From contig JBJSXB010000253.1 of the NCBI GenBank assembly GCA_046086245.1, positions 1 to 52,526 on the forward strand: a stretch of DNA of 52,526 bases, in the 5' to 3' direction. This DNA comes from F1-20-MAGs016 sp046086245. GTDB taxonomy: Bacteria > Planctomycetota > Planctomycetia > Pirellulales > UBA1268. This document shows positions 34,477-42,882 of this stretch, piece by piece. A program made the position numbers and the translations under genes. Below the pieces are notes generated by a model. The model saw only the letters and a list, made by a program, of their open reading frames with translations. It made no database searches and was not told the DNA's origin. How positions within the stretch are numbered: the stretch's first letter is position 1; every line of letters begins with the position of its first letter.

Positions 34477-35931
34477 ATGTCGCACACGATCGTCATCTTC
34501 GGCGCGTCCGGCGATCTCACCGCCCGCAAGCTCGTCCCCGCCCTCTACCGGCTTGCCCGGTCGGGGGATCTGCCCCCCGCGACGCGCATCGTCGGCTTCT
34601 CGCGCTCCCCCATGACCGACGAAGCGTGGCGCGTCGCACTCCTCGAGTCGACGCGACGCCATGCCGACGACTTCGACGTCGCCGCGTGGCACTCGTTCGC
34701 GACGTCGATCCACTACCACCAGGGGGACGTGGCCAGCCGCGACGATTTGGTGCGGCTCAAACAGCGACTCGAGGAGTTGGAACTCGGCGTGGACGCGACG
34801 CGCGTTTATTACCTCGCGACCGCGCCGCAGCTGTACGAGCCGGTGGTCGGCGTGCTCGGGGCCCTGGGGATGGCGGCCGAAACCCGCGGAGCGCGGCGGA
34901 TCGTCGTCGAAAAACCGTTCGGAACCGATCTCGTCAGCGCGCGGCAGCTCAACGCGCGGCTCCATGCGGTGTTCGCGGAGAGTCAGGTTTATCGCATCGA
35001 CCACTATCTCGGGAAGGAGTCGGTGCAGAACATCCTCGCGCTGCGGTTCGCGAACACCATCTTCGAGCCGGTGTGGAACCGACGCTACGTCGATCACGTG
35101 CAGATCACGGTCGCCGAGGAGGTGCCGATCGGTCGCCGCGGCGGCTACTACGACTCGGCCGGCATCCTCCGTGACATGTTTCAGAACCACCTTCTCCAGC
35201 TGTTGATGGTGACGGCGATGGAGGCTCCGGTGCGGTTTCACGCCACCGCCGTCCGCGACGAGAAGGTGAAGGTGCTCGAGGCGATCCGGCCGCTCGAACT
35301 CGCCGAAGTGGCCGCGGCCGGGGTGCGCGGCCAGTACGACGGCTATCTGGCCGAGCCGGGCGTGGCGGCGGGCAGCCGCACCGCCACGTTCGGCGCACTG
35401 CGGCTGGAGATCGACAACTGGCGTTGGCAGGGAGTGCCGTTCTACCTGCGGAGCGGCAAATGCATGTCGTGCCGGACGACACAGATCGTCATCGGCTTCC
35501 GTCAACCGCCGCTGGAGTTGTTCGCACCGGCTCCGCGGCGGGTCCCCCGCGAGGCCAACCGCCTGGTGATCCAGATCCAGCCCGCGGAAGGCATTCAACT
35601 CCATTTCCACACCAAGGTGCCGGGCGAGGGCATGTTGCTGCGACTCACCGACCTGGCATTCAGTTATTCACGGGAATTCGCCGGCCGTCTGCCCGAGGCC
35701 TACGAACCGCTGCTGCTCGACGTCCTCACCGGCGACGCGAGCCTGTTCGCCCGCGCCGACGAGGTGGAGAAGTCGTGGGAGATCATCGACCCGTTCGTCC
35801 GCGCCTGGAATTCGGTCGACATGCCCCCGATCGACCGCTACGAGCGGGGCCAGTGGGGGCCGCAGGCGAGCGTCGACTGGATGGCGGCCCAGGGGCGGAC
35901 CTGGTTCGACCTCTGCCCGGTGCTCACGTGA
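34477..35931 (+). CDS. zwf: Glucose-6-phosphate 1-dehydrogenase
   Basis: Zwf makes 6-phosphogluconolactone and NADPH from glucose-6-phosphate. The 484-residue protein has the nucleotide motif F-G-A-S-G-D-L-T-A-R-K-L, the E-K-P-F-G-T-D motif and the active-site signature R-I-D-H-Y-L-G-K-E-S-V-Q-N with the catalytic His. Length is normal. Its stop overlaps the GTG start of the next gene by four bases (GTGA). No 6-phosphogluconolactonase gene lies in the operon, so that step is encoded elsewhere, is spontaneous, or uses an unrecognised enzyme. Confidence 0.97.
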   Translation: MSHTIVIFGASGDLTARKLVPALYRLARSGDLPPATRIVGFSRSPMTDEAWRVALLESTRRHADDFDVAAWHSFATSIHYHQGDVASRDDLVRLKQRLEELELGVDATRVYYLATAPQLYEPVVGVLGALGMAAETRGARRIVVEKPFGTDLVSARQLNARLHAVFAESQVYRIDHYLGKESVQNILALRFANTIFEPVWNRRYVDHVQITVAEEVPIGRRGGYYDSAGILRDMFQNHLLQLLMVTAMEAPVRFHATAVRDEKVKVLEAIRPLELAEVAAAGVRGQYDGYLAEPGVAAGSRTATFGALRLEIDNWRWQGVPFYLRSGKCMSCRTTQIVIGFRQPPLELFAPAPRRVPREANRLVIQIQPAEGIQLHFHTKVPGEGMLLRLTDLAFSYSREFAGRLPEAYEPLLLDVLTGDASLFARADEVEKSWEIIDPFVRAWNSVDMPPIDRYERGQWGPQASVDWMAAQGRTWFDLCPVLT

Positions 35932-37052
35932 GCGATTCTTCGAACCGAGGCGGCGTGGCGAGCGCCGGAGAGCGGCCCGTGGTGGCACCCGCCATCGGGC
36001 CGGTGAGACTCGGCTCGCCGCTCCTCCAGGCCGCCCTCTCCGGATACAGCGACCGGGCCATGCGCCTGCTGGCCCGCCGCCATGGGGCGGCGTACGCGTT
36101 GTGCGAGGTGCTCCTCGACCAGTTCGTCCTCATCGCGGGGCGGCATCCGCGCAACAAGGCCCGCCTTGCGGTGTCCGACGAGGAGCATCCGGTCGGCGGC
36201 CAGTTGATGGGAGCCGACCCGGAGCAATTCGCCCCGGCGGCGCGGCGGTTGGTCGAGGCGGGATTCGACGTGATCGACGTCAACTTCGGCTGCCCGGTGA
36301 AGAAGGTGTTGGGCCGCTGCCGCGGCGGTTATCTCCTCGGCGTGCCGGAGACCGCGCTCGATATCGTCGCCCGGGTCCGCGACGCGGTGCCGCCGTCGGT
36401 CCCGGTGACGCTGAAGATGCGCCGCGGCATCGACGACTCGTCCGAAAGCGTCGATCGCTTCTGGCAGATCTTCGACGGCGCCTTCGACCGCGGGGTCGCG
36501 GCGATCACCGTCCACGGCCGGACGGTCCGCCAAAAGTACGTCGGCCCGAGTGATTGGTCGTTTCTCGCGCGCGTGAAGCGGCACGCCGGCACCCGCGTCG
36601 TGTTCGGTTCGGGCGATCTGTTCTCGGCCACGGCCTGCGTGGCCATGCTCGCCACCACCGGCGTCGATGGCGTGAGCATCGCGCGGGGCGCGATCGGCAA
36701 CCCGTGGATCTTCGCCCAAACGGCCGCGCTGCTCGCCGGCGGACCTCCCCTGCCCCCGCCGACGGTCCTCCAGCAGGCCGACGTGCTGCGGGAGCATTGG
36801 GCGCTCGCGGTCGATCTCCATGGCGAGCAGCTCGCCGGCCGGTCGATGCGAAAGTTCGCCATCAAGTACGCCCGGCTCCATCCGCACTCCCTCCCGGTGC
36901 GCGACGCGTTCGTGGCGGTGAAGGTCAACGCCGATTGGGAGCGGGTGCTGGAACGTTTCTACGCGGTCGACGGCCCCGGGCGCGATCCGTCGGCCGAGAT
37001 CGACGAGACGGCCGCGTGCGGCGAAGATGCCGACGATCCGTCCACGGTCTGA
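35928..37052 (+). CDS. tRNA-dihydrouridine synthase (DusB-like), copy 1
   Basis: A 374-residue FMN-dependent enzyme that reduces uridines in tRNA D-loops using NADPH. The TIM barrel starts Q-A-A-L-S-G-Y-S-D-R-A-M. The catalytic Cys is in D-V-N-F-G-C-P-V-K-K-V, and the FMN phosphate site is in T-L-K-M-R-R-G and T-V-H-G-R-T. The helical tRNA-binding C-terminus has M-R-K-F-A-I-K-Y-A. It starts at a GTG overlapping the zwf stop, after an unconserved leader of about 25 residues. NADPH supply by its operon partners is an attractive link but unproven. A second Dus gene lies at 42883. It converges on queG. Confidence 0.9.
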   Translation: MSDSSNRGGVASAGERPVVAPAIGPVRLGSPLLQAALSGYSDRAMRLLARRHGAAYALCEVLLDQFVLIAGRHPRNKARLAVSDEEHPVGGQLMGADPEQFAPAARRLVEAGFDVIDVNFGCPVKKVLGRCRGGYLLGVPETALDIVARVRDAVPPSVPVTLKMRRGIDDSSESVDRFWQIFDGAFDRGVAAITVHGRTVRQKYVGPSDWSFLARVKRHAGTRVVFGSGDLFSATACVAMLATTGVDGVSIARGAIGNPWIFAQTAALLAGGPPLPPPTVLQQADVLREHWALAVDLHGEQLAGRSMRKFAIKYARLHPHSLPVRDAFVAVKVNADWERVLERFYAVDGPGRDPSAEIDETAACGEDADDPSTV

Positions 37053-37088
37053 ACGGCGCCGTTCCCGGTCCGCGGCGTGCGGCACGTG

Positions 37089-38336
37089 TCAGGTGGACGA
37101 GGCCGCGCCGAGCTCCGCACGGACGGCCGGGTCGGGCTCGCGTGCGAGCCGGGACTGCAGGGCGGTCGATGCGTCGGTGGCTCCGGCGGCATGCCAGCGC
37201 CCCAAAGCCCAGGCCGACGCGGCCCGCACCAGCGGTGACGCGTCGTCGAGGGACGCGGTCAGGGCGGCGACGACCGCCGCGGCGAGCGGCGACTGCGGCG
37301 CCGCGAGGTTGCCCAGGGCGATCGCCGCGGAACGCAGCAGACCGGTGCGTTTGGCGCGGAGCAGCGGCGAACCGCGGAAGCGGCTGCGGAACCCTTCCTC
37401 GTCGAGCCGCAGCATGGCGACGAGGTCGATGGTCGGCTCACCATCGCGCGGTTGGAACGCCGGTTCGGCACTGCCCGGGGCGAGCCGATTCCACGGACAG
37501 ACGCGCTGGCACTCGTCACACCCGAAGACCCAGTCTCCCATCCCGGATCGCAGTTCGGCCGGCACCATGCCCCGCTCCTCGATCGACAGCGCGCTGATGC
37601 ACCGCGCGGCATCGAGCACGCGCGGGGCGACGAACGCTCCGGTCGGGCAGGCATCGAGACACGCGGTGCAGGTACCGCAGTGATCGACGAGCACGGGGTC
37701 GTCGGTGGGTAGCGTGGCGGTGGTGAGCAAGGCGGTGAGGAGGAAGTGGCTTCCCGCGCGGGGATCGATGAGCATCGTGTTCTTTCCGAACCAACCCAAG
37801 CCCGCGAGCCAAGCGTATTCGCGCTCCGCCAGTGGTGCCGAGTCGACGACACCGCGCGTCCGGCAGCCGGGGAGTTGGGTCTCGACCCACTCGGCGAGGG
37901 TGTTGACGCGTCGCCGGAGCAGACGGTGGTAGTCGTCCCCCCAGGCGAAACTCGCCACGCGGCCCCGGCCGGGCGGCGCCGGCGGCGCGGCGGCGGGATG
38001 GTCGGTCGCGAGCATGATCACGCTGCGGACACCCGGCAGCAGCGCGGCGACCTGCCGCCGGAGCGGCTCGTGCCGCTCGAGCCAGCGCTGGACCGGGCCG
38101 CCGAGACCGGCCGCGAGCCACGCTCGGAAGCGCTCGTGGACGCGCGGGTCGCGCCCGTCGGCGGCGGCGATTCCGAGGCGGGCGAAGCCCAACTCCGCGG
38201 CGCGGGTGCGCAGCGCGGCAAGCAGGTCCCCGTTCCCCCGGGGGAACGGGACGAAGGCGGGCTCGGCGTCGGTCGCAACGCCCCCGGGAGGCGACGGTTC
38301 GGCCATCGGTTTCGGCAGGTTGGGTTGGAAGGGCAA
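37089..38336 (-). CDS. queG: Epoxyqueuosine reductase
   Basis: QueG reduces epoxyqueuosine to queuosine in tRNA, using cobalamin and two 4Fe-4S clusters. The 415-residue protein has an N-terminal cobalamin-binding region, then the ferredoxin-like motifs C-G-T-C-T-A-C-L-D-A-C-P-T-G and C-D-E-C-Q-R-V-C-P-W-N-R, and a C-terminal HEAT-like tail (about 330-410) found in the longer QueG proteins. The ATG at 38336 may be too far upstream; M11 (38306) is an alternative. It lies tail to tail with the Dus gene, so two tRNA-modification genes are neighbours. Its clusters would depend on the Suf system encoded 8 kb away. Confidence 0.93.
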   Translation of the reverse strand: MPFQPNLPKPMAEPSPPGGVATDAEPAFVPFPRGNGDLLAALRTRAAELGFARLGIAAADGRDPRVHERFRAWLAAGLGGPVQRWLERHEPLRRQVAALLPGVRSVIMLATDHPAAAPPAPPGRGRVASFAWGDDYHRLLRRRVNTLAEWVETQLPGCRTRGVVDSAPLAEREYAWLAGLGWFGKNTMLIDPRAGSHFLLTALLTTATLPTDDPVLVDHCGTCTACLDACPTGAFVAPRVLDAARCISALSIEERGMVPAELRSGMGDWVFGCDECQRVCPWNRLAPGSAEPAFQPRDGEPTIDLVAMLRLDEEGFRSRFRGSPLLRAKRTGLLRSAAIALGNLAAPQSPLAAAVVAALTASLDDASPLVRAASAWALGRWHAAGATDASTALQSRLAREPDPAVRAELGAASST

Positions 38337-38398
38337 CCGGGAACCTCGCCGGGGGGCGAGGGTGTGGAACTGATCTGGACCCGGGAGGGGCGAACGCT

Positions 38399-38404
38399 AT
38401 TCTC
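38399..38404 (+). promoter_or_regulatory. Possible -10 for the Q/N-rich lipoprotein gene
   Basis: TATTCT lies 45 bases before the ATG at 38449, in the short divergent gap with queG. The -35 is not clear. Confidence 0.3.
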
Positions 38405-38448
38405 CCCCCCGCGCCGTCGTTTCCAAAACCAGCCGCGGAGAGCCAATC

Positions 38449-39282
38449 GTGCCGTACCCGATCTCCATCCGCACTCCGCCCTGCGATCGCGGGCCGGCGG
38501 CCGGATCGCCGGGCCACGGCCTTCCCCGCGCGCACCGACCCTATGTTTGCCTCGTCGTCGCGGCGCTGCTCGGTCTGCTGCTGGTGGTGGTGGCGGGTTG
38601 CCAGACGCCGCCTCAGGGCGCGGCGCCCGCCTACGGCGCCTATCCCGCCACGGTGCCCCCGCCGGGCACCGGCATGATCCACCAGGCGGCCCCGTACGGC
38701 GGCTATGTGAGCACGCCCCAGGGCGCCGCCTATCCGCCCGCCGCCCCGGTGATGCCCGGTCCGACTGCCTCGTCCTGGCCGGCGGCGACCACTCCCGCGC
38801 CGGCGCTCACGCAGGCCCCCGCCGCCGCGCCGGCCAACAGCTGGACCTGGGCGCAATCGAGCCAATCGTCGGTCCCCGCCAACATCCAGCAGTATCCGCA
38901 GCAATTGACCAATCAGGTCAACCAATACGGGCAGGGACTCAACCAGCAGGCGCAGCAATACGCGAACCAACTCCAGCAGCAGCCGCAGCAGTTCGCCAAT
39001 CAGGCCCAGCAGTCGCTCGCCCAGCAACAGGCCCAGATCACCAACCAGTTGCAGGGCACTGCCAACCAGTACCAGCAGAGCTTCAACAACCAGCTCAACC
39101 AGCTCAACAATCAGTTCCAGCAGAACGTCCAGCAGGGGCAACAGGCCCTCAATAACCAGTTGCAGCAGGCGCTCCCGCAGGCGCCGCAGCAGCAGACGGT
39201 CAACGGCAGCTGGTGGCCGTTCAACAGCCCCGGCGGCTTGCCCCCCGCGCGCTCGACGCCGGCCGTCCCCGCCCGTTACTGA
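38449..39282 (+). CDS. Q/N-rich repetitive lipoprotein
   Basis: A 277-residue protein. A 40-residue basic leader and a hydrophobic run end in L-L-V-V-V-A-G-C, a lipobox. Residues about 50-140 are Pro/Ala/Gly/Tyr-rich. From about 144 to 255 the protein is almost entirely Gln, Asn, Leu, Ala and Tyr with imperfect short repeats (such as Q-Q-A-Q-Q-Y-A-N-Q-L, N-N-Q-L-N-Q-L-N-N-Q-F), which suggests a helical or coiled, prion-like region. It ends W-W-P-F-N-S-P-G-G. No catalytic domain is present. The gene lies upstream of the short SecA-like gene. Function is unknown; a scaffold or adhesive role is a guess. Confidence 0.75.
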   Translation: MPYPISIRTPPCDRGPAAGSPGHGLPRAHRPYVCLVVAALLGLLLVVVAGCQTPPQGAAPAYGAYPATVPPPGTGMIHQAAPYGGYVSTPQGAAYPPAAPVMPGPTASSWPAATTPAPALTQAPAAAPANSWTWAQSSQSSVPANIQQYPQQLTNQVNQYGQGLNQQAQQYANQLQQQPQQFANQAQQSLAQQQAQITNQLQGTANQYQQSFNNQLNQLNNQFQQNVQQGQQALNNQLQQALPQAPQQQTVNGSWWPFNSPGGLPPARSTPAVPARY

Positions 39283-39342
39283 GCGCCCGCCCCGTTCGGC
39301 GCGGCATGCGTCCGGAACGCCGCCGTCCCGCCCCCGCCGTGG

Positions 39343-39348
39343 TATCGT
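39343..39348 (+). promoter_or_regulatory. Possible -10 hexamer for the SecA-like gene
   Basis: TATCGT lies 40 bases before the ATG at 39388, in the context GGTATCGTGGCGGG. No -35 was seen. Confidence 0.3.
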
Positions 39349-39387
39349 GGCGGGAGCCGTCTGCCGACGGCGTCGAGGGCTGCCGCC

Positions 39388-41322
39388 ATGCTCGACTTCC
39401 TTTCCCGGCTCGCGGTGCCGACGCGTCTGGGGATCACCGCCGCCGATTGGAAGGTGGTGGAGCGTATCGAGGCCCTCGCTACCGGCATGGAGGGGCACAG
39501 CGACGCGGCGCTCCGCCGGCTCGCGCGCTCGCTCTCCTATCGCGTGAAGGCGGGCGAGCCGGTGGAGGCGGTGCTCGTCGAGAGTTTCGCTGCCACCCGC
39601 GAGGCGTCGCGCCGGACGATCGGCCTGCGCCATTACGACGTGCAGTTGCTCGCCGGCGTGGCGCTGGTGCGCGGGGCGATCGTCGAGATGCAGACCGGCG
39701 AGGGCAAGACGCTCGTCGCCACCCTGCCGCTGGCACTCTACGCCCTGGCGGGCAAGGGTGCCCATCTGGCGACGGTGAACGACTACCTCGCGCGGCGCGA
39801 CGCCGAGTGGATGGGTCCGGTATACGAAGCGCTCGGGTTGTCGGTCGGTATCGTGCAGTCGCAGATGGACTTCGACCCGCGGCGCGACGCCTATGCCAGG
39901 GACGTGACATATGGCACGGCGAAGGAGTTCGGATTCGACTTCCTCAAGGACCGTCTCATGGCCCGTGAGATCGCCGAGGGACGGGGCGACCTCGGGGCGG
40001 CGCTGGCGGGACGCGCGGGGGCGGGAGCGCCGAAGTTGCTCCAGCGGCCCTACTGGTTCGCCCTGGTGGACGAGGCCGACAACGTCCTCATCGACGAGGC
40101 GCGGACGCCACTGATCATCTCCGCCCCCCCCGGCGAGGCCCAGGCGGTGCAGCAGGAACTGTTTCGCTTCGCCGCCCGCGTCGCCGAGGAACTCGACCCG
40201 AAGGCCGACTACGAGTTCGACCCTCAGAAGAAGACCTGCGAATTGCTCGGGCCGGGACGCAGCCGGGTGCGGGCGTCCCCGCGATCGGTGCTGCTGGACT
40301 CCTTGAGCCTGCTGGCGATCTACGAGGCGGTGGAGCGCGCCGTGAAGGCGCGGGTGGCGTTCATCCGCGACCGGCAGTACGTCGTCCGCGATGGCAAGGT
40401 CGTGATCATCGACGAGTTCACCGGGCGCTCCGCCGAGGGCCGCACGTGGCGCGACGGACTTCATCAGGCGGTGGAAGCGAAGGAAGGACTGGAGGTGACC
40501 GTGCCGTCCGGGCATGCCGCCCGGATCACGATCCAGGATCTGTTCGCGCGCTGGCCGCATCTCGCGGGCATGACGGGCACGATCGCCTCGAGTGGTCGGG
40601 AGATCGGCCGTACCTATGGGGTCGCGGTGGCGACCGTGCCGACCCACCGCCCCGCGATCCGGCGCCGGCTCCCCGCCGTGGTCACCGCCGACCAGGAAGC
40701 GAAGTTCGCGCGGATCGTCGCCGAGACGGCGGAGATGCACGCCGTCGGACGGCCGGTGCTCATCGGGACACGGTCGATCGACCGTTCGGAGGAACTGTCG
40801 CGGTTGCTCACGGCCGCCGGGCTGCCGCACACCGTGCTCAACGCGCGGCAGATCGAGCGCGAGGCGGAGATCGTCGCCTCCGCCGGACAACGCGGACAGA
40901 TCACCGTCTCCACCAACATGGCCGGTCGCGGCACCGATATCAAACTCGGACCGGGGGTCGCCGAGCTCGGCGGACTGCACGTGGTCTGCACGGAGCTGCA
41001 CGATTCGCCGCGCATCGATCGCCAGCTCGTCGGCCGCTCGGGTCGGCAGGGTGATCCGGGGACATGGCGGCAATACGTCGCACTCGACGATGAGATCCTC
41101 GTCGCGGCCTACGGTGCGGATCGCGCCGCGCGGATCGTGGCCCGTGAACGGCGGCGGATCGACACCGCTCCGGAGCGCGTGCTCGCCGCCTTTCAGCGCG
41201 CGCAGCGCACCGTCGAGGCCCGTCATGTGCGCCAGCGGCGGGTGCTGGAGTACGTCGAGCGACAGCGCGCCGAGGCGCACATCCAGATGAGCCAGGATCC
41301 CTACCTCGACGCCGCCTCGTGA
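39388..41322 (+). CDS. Short SecA-like ATPase (C-terminal domains missing)
   Basis: A 644-residue member of the SecA translocase ATPase family. Walker A is M-Q-T-G-E-G-K-T (Lys107), the DEAD-like box is V-D-E-A-D-N-V-L-I-D-E-A-R-T-P-L, and helicase motif VI is Q-L-V-G-R-S-G-R-Q-G-D-P-G. The preprotein-binding region (about 220-360) is present but shortened. Full SecA is about 830-950 residues; this one stops soon after the second ATPase domain, with only a short helical tail in place of the complete wing/scaffold region and zinc-binding tail. It may be an accessory SecA2-like motor with special substrates, possibly its secreted neighbours. The housekeeping SecA should be encoded elsewhere. 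Confidence 0.85.
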   Translation: MLDFLSRLAVPTRLGITAADWKVVERIEALATGMEGHSDAALRRLARSLSYRVKAGEPVEAVLVESFAATREASRRTIGLRHYDVQLLAGVALVRGAIVEMQTGEGKTLVATLPLALYALAGKGAHLATVNDYLARRDAEWMGPVYEALGLSVGIVQSQMDFDPRRDAYARDVTYGTAKEFGFDFLKDRLMAREIAEGRGDLGAALAGRAGAGAPKLLQRPYWFALVDEADNVLIDEARTPLIISAPPGEAQAVQQELFRFAARVAEELDPKADYEFDPQKKTCELLGPGRSRVRASPRSVLLDSLSLLAIYEAVERAVKARVAFIRDRQYVVRDGKVVIIDEFTGRSAEGRTWRDGLHQAVEAKEGLEVTVPSGHAARITIQDLFARWPHLAGMTGTIASSGREIGRTYGVAVATVPTHRPAIRRRLPAVVTADQEAKFARIVAETAEMHAVGRPVLIGTRSIDRSEELSRLLTAAGLPHTVLNARQIEREAEIVASAGQRGQITVSTNMAGRGTDIKLGPGVAELGGLHVVCTELHDSPRIDRQLVGRSGRQGDPGTWRQYVALDDEILVAAYGADRAARIVARERRRIDTAPERVLAAFQRAQRTVEARHVRQRRVLEYVERQRAEAHIQMSQDPYLDAAS

Positions 41323-41490
41323 ACGGCCTCTGGTGCCGCGGCGATCGCTTCCCTGCCTTCGCCAAGCTTCCCTGCCTGCCGCGCCGCCGTGGCGGGGAAG
41401 GCACTGGCGTTGACGTGGCGCACGGTCGCATGTGACTGTCCGCCGCCCCACCGGCAGGCGCCGTTCCCGGCATTCCGCAGAGGTATCGAT

Positions 41491-42837
41491 GTGACCCACA
41501 ACCCGTGCCTTCGCGCGCGGGCGATTGCCTGCGCGGCCCTCGGATGGTGGCTGGTACAGGCCGTGCCGCGGTATGGCCGTGCCGACGAGGCCGGCGCCGG
41601 GGCGCCCCTGGAAAGCCTGCCCGCCGCGGCCGCGGGAGACTCGTCGAACGCGGGCAGCGCCGGCCCGGGCAGCGCCGCCCCCGATGTTTCCGGCGCGGAT
41701 CCCGCCGTCCGTCCCGAGACGCCGGCGCCGGCCGACCGCCCCGATGGCGTGGCCGGCGCCGCGGCGCCGCCGTCGGAGGAATCGCACGAGCCACCGGTGG
41801 CAGTGCCCTCTCCCCCCGCGTGGGCACCGCGCCGGTCAGCCGATGGCACCGTGTCGGTGATGGTGGCTCCGCAGCCGGCTCCTCCCGCGACGATCGCGCC
41901 GCCGGGCGCGGCCAGCGCCGCCGCCGAGTTGGCGGGCACGCTGCTCGCCGATGCGGGCCCCGCCGACGTCGACTTGGCCGGCGGACGGCCGCTGACGCTC
42001 ATCGAGGCGCTCGAGCGCCCCGGCGACCGTGCCCGACGGCTCTGGATCGCACAGGCCTACTGGAAGGCGTCCGCGGCGCTGGCGACGGTACGGTCGCAGG
42101 CCGACGCCGTGGCCCGGATCGAAGGCGTCGCCCCCGGGGGGGCCGCGCGCGATCGGGATGCCGTCGACACGGCGCTTGCCGGCGCGCGGGCCGATCTGGA
42201 GGATGCCCGCGCGGAACTGGCCGCGGCGCGGCAGGAACTCGCCGATCTCGCGCTCTTGTCACCCGGTGAGCCCCTCCCCTGGCCCGCCGACGTGCCGCTC
42301 GTGGTCCCGTACCAGACCCACTTCGCGGTGATCTTCGCCTCCCGACCCAGCACGGGGCGGGTTCGTGCCGTCGACCGGATGCTGCCGCACCGCCATGCAG
42401 CCCTCGAGGCACGCGCGGCGGCGGCGCTCGCCTGTCGCCGGGCGACGATCGCGGCCGACGAGGATCACGCGCGTGGAGCCTGTCCGGTGGAGGCGGTGCT
42501 CTCGTCCCACGAGACGCTCGCCCGTGTGGAGCGGCAGTGGTCTGCCGATGTCCGCGTTTACAACACCCTGGTCGCGGAGTACGTGATGGCGGTGGCCGAC
42601 GCCACGGTCCCCGACGAGGCGTTCGCGCGGATGCTCATCGGCTCGCCACTTCCCCGGCCGCTGGCGCCGGGTTTCGCGGCGGCCCCGTCGGCCGCCGGTC
42701 AGGCACAGTTCGTCGGCGGCGCGGGCGCCTGGCCGGCCGGTCAGGCGACGGTGCCGACCGCCCCGCCGCTGCTGGTCTCCCCTCCCGGGGTCGTCGTGGC
42801 GCCCGGCGTGGTCGCCCCGTCGGGACGGCGCGACTGA
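41491..42837 (+). CDS. Secreted Ala/Pro-rich protein with helical core
   Basis: About 448 residues. After the GTG at 41491 (AGAGG just upstream) comes a signal peptide (R-A-I-A-C-A-A-L-G-W-W-L-V-Q-A-V). Residues about 28-150 are Ala/Pro/Ser-rich and likely disordered. From about 165 to 400 the sequence is helical, with heptad-like stretches (A-R-A-D-L-E-D-A-R-A-E-L-A-A-A-R-Q-E-L) typical of coiled coils, in the style of TolC-like periplasmic helices but without a recognisable beta barrel. It ends Pro/Val-rich. It follows the SecA-like gene by 168 bp and may be its substrate, an inference from position only. Confidence 0.65.
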   Translation: MTHNPCLRARAIACAALGWWLVQAVPRYGRADEAGAGAPLESLPAAAAGDSSNAGSAGPGSAAPDVSGADPAVRPETPAPADRPDGVAGAAAPPSEESHEPPVAVPSPPAWAPRRSADGTVSVMVAPQPAPPATIAPPGAASAAAELAGTLLADAGPADVDLAGGRPLTLIEALERPGDRARRLWIAQAYWKASAALATVRSQADAVARIEGVAPGGAARDRDAVDTALAGARADLEDARAELAAARQELADLALLSPGEPLPWPADVPLVVPYQTHFAVIFASRPSTGRVRAVDRMLPHRHAALEARAAAALACRRATIAADEDHARGACPVEAVLSSHETLARVERQWSADVRVYNTLVAEYVMAVADATVPDEAFARMLIGSPLPRPLAPGFAAAPSAAGQAQFVGGAGAWPAGQATVPTAPPLLVSPPGVVVAPGVVAPSGRRD

Positions 42838-42870
42838 CCGGTCTGCTTCCGCCCCGTCGGTGCGGCACCG

Positions 42871-42876
42871 TACGAT
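42871..42876 (+). promoter_or_regulatory. Possible -10 placing transcription start at the dus ATG
   Basis: TACGAT ends six bases before the ATG at 42883, so a transcript beginning there would lack a 5' leader. The -35 is weak. A later in-frame GTG at 42904 or TTG at 42886 would be the alternative start. Confidence 0.3.
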
Positions 42877-42882
42877 GGGGGA

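Noticed and set aside
37516..41787. Very long minus-strand open frame (1423 codons)
   Set aside because: It spans queG, the lipoprotein and the SecA-like gene in another frame or on the opposite strand. Its length comes from high G+C content.
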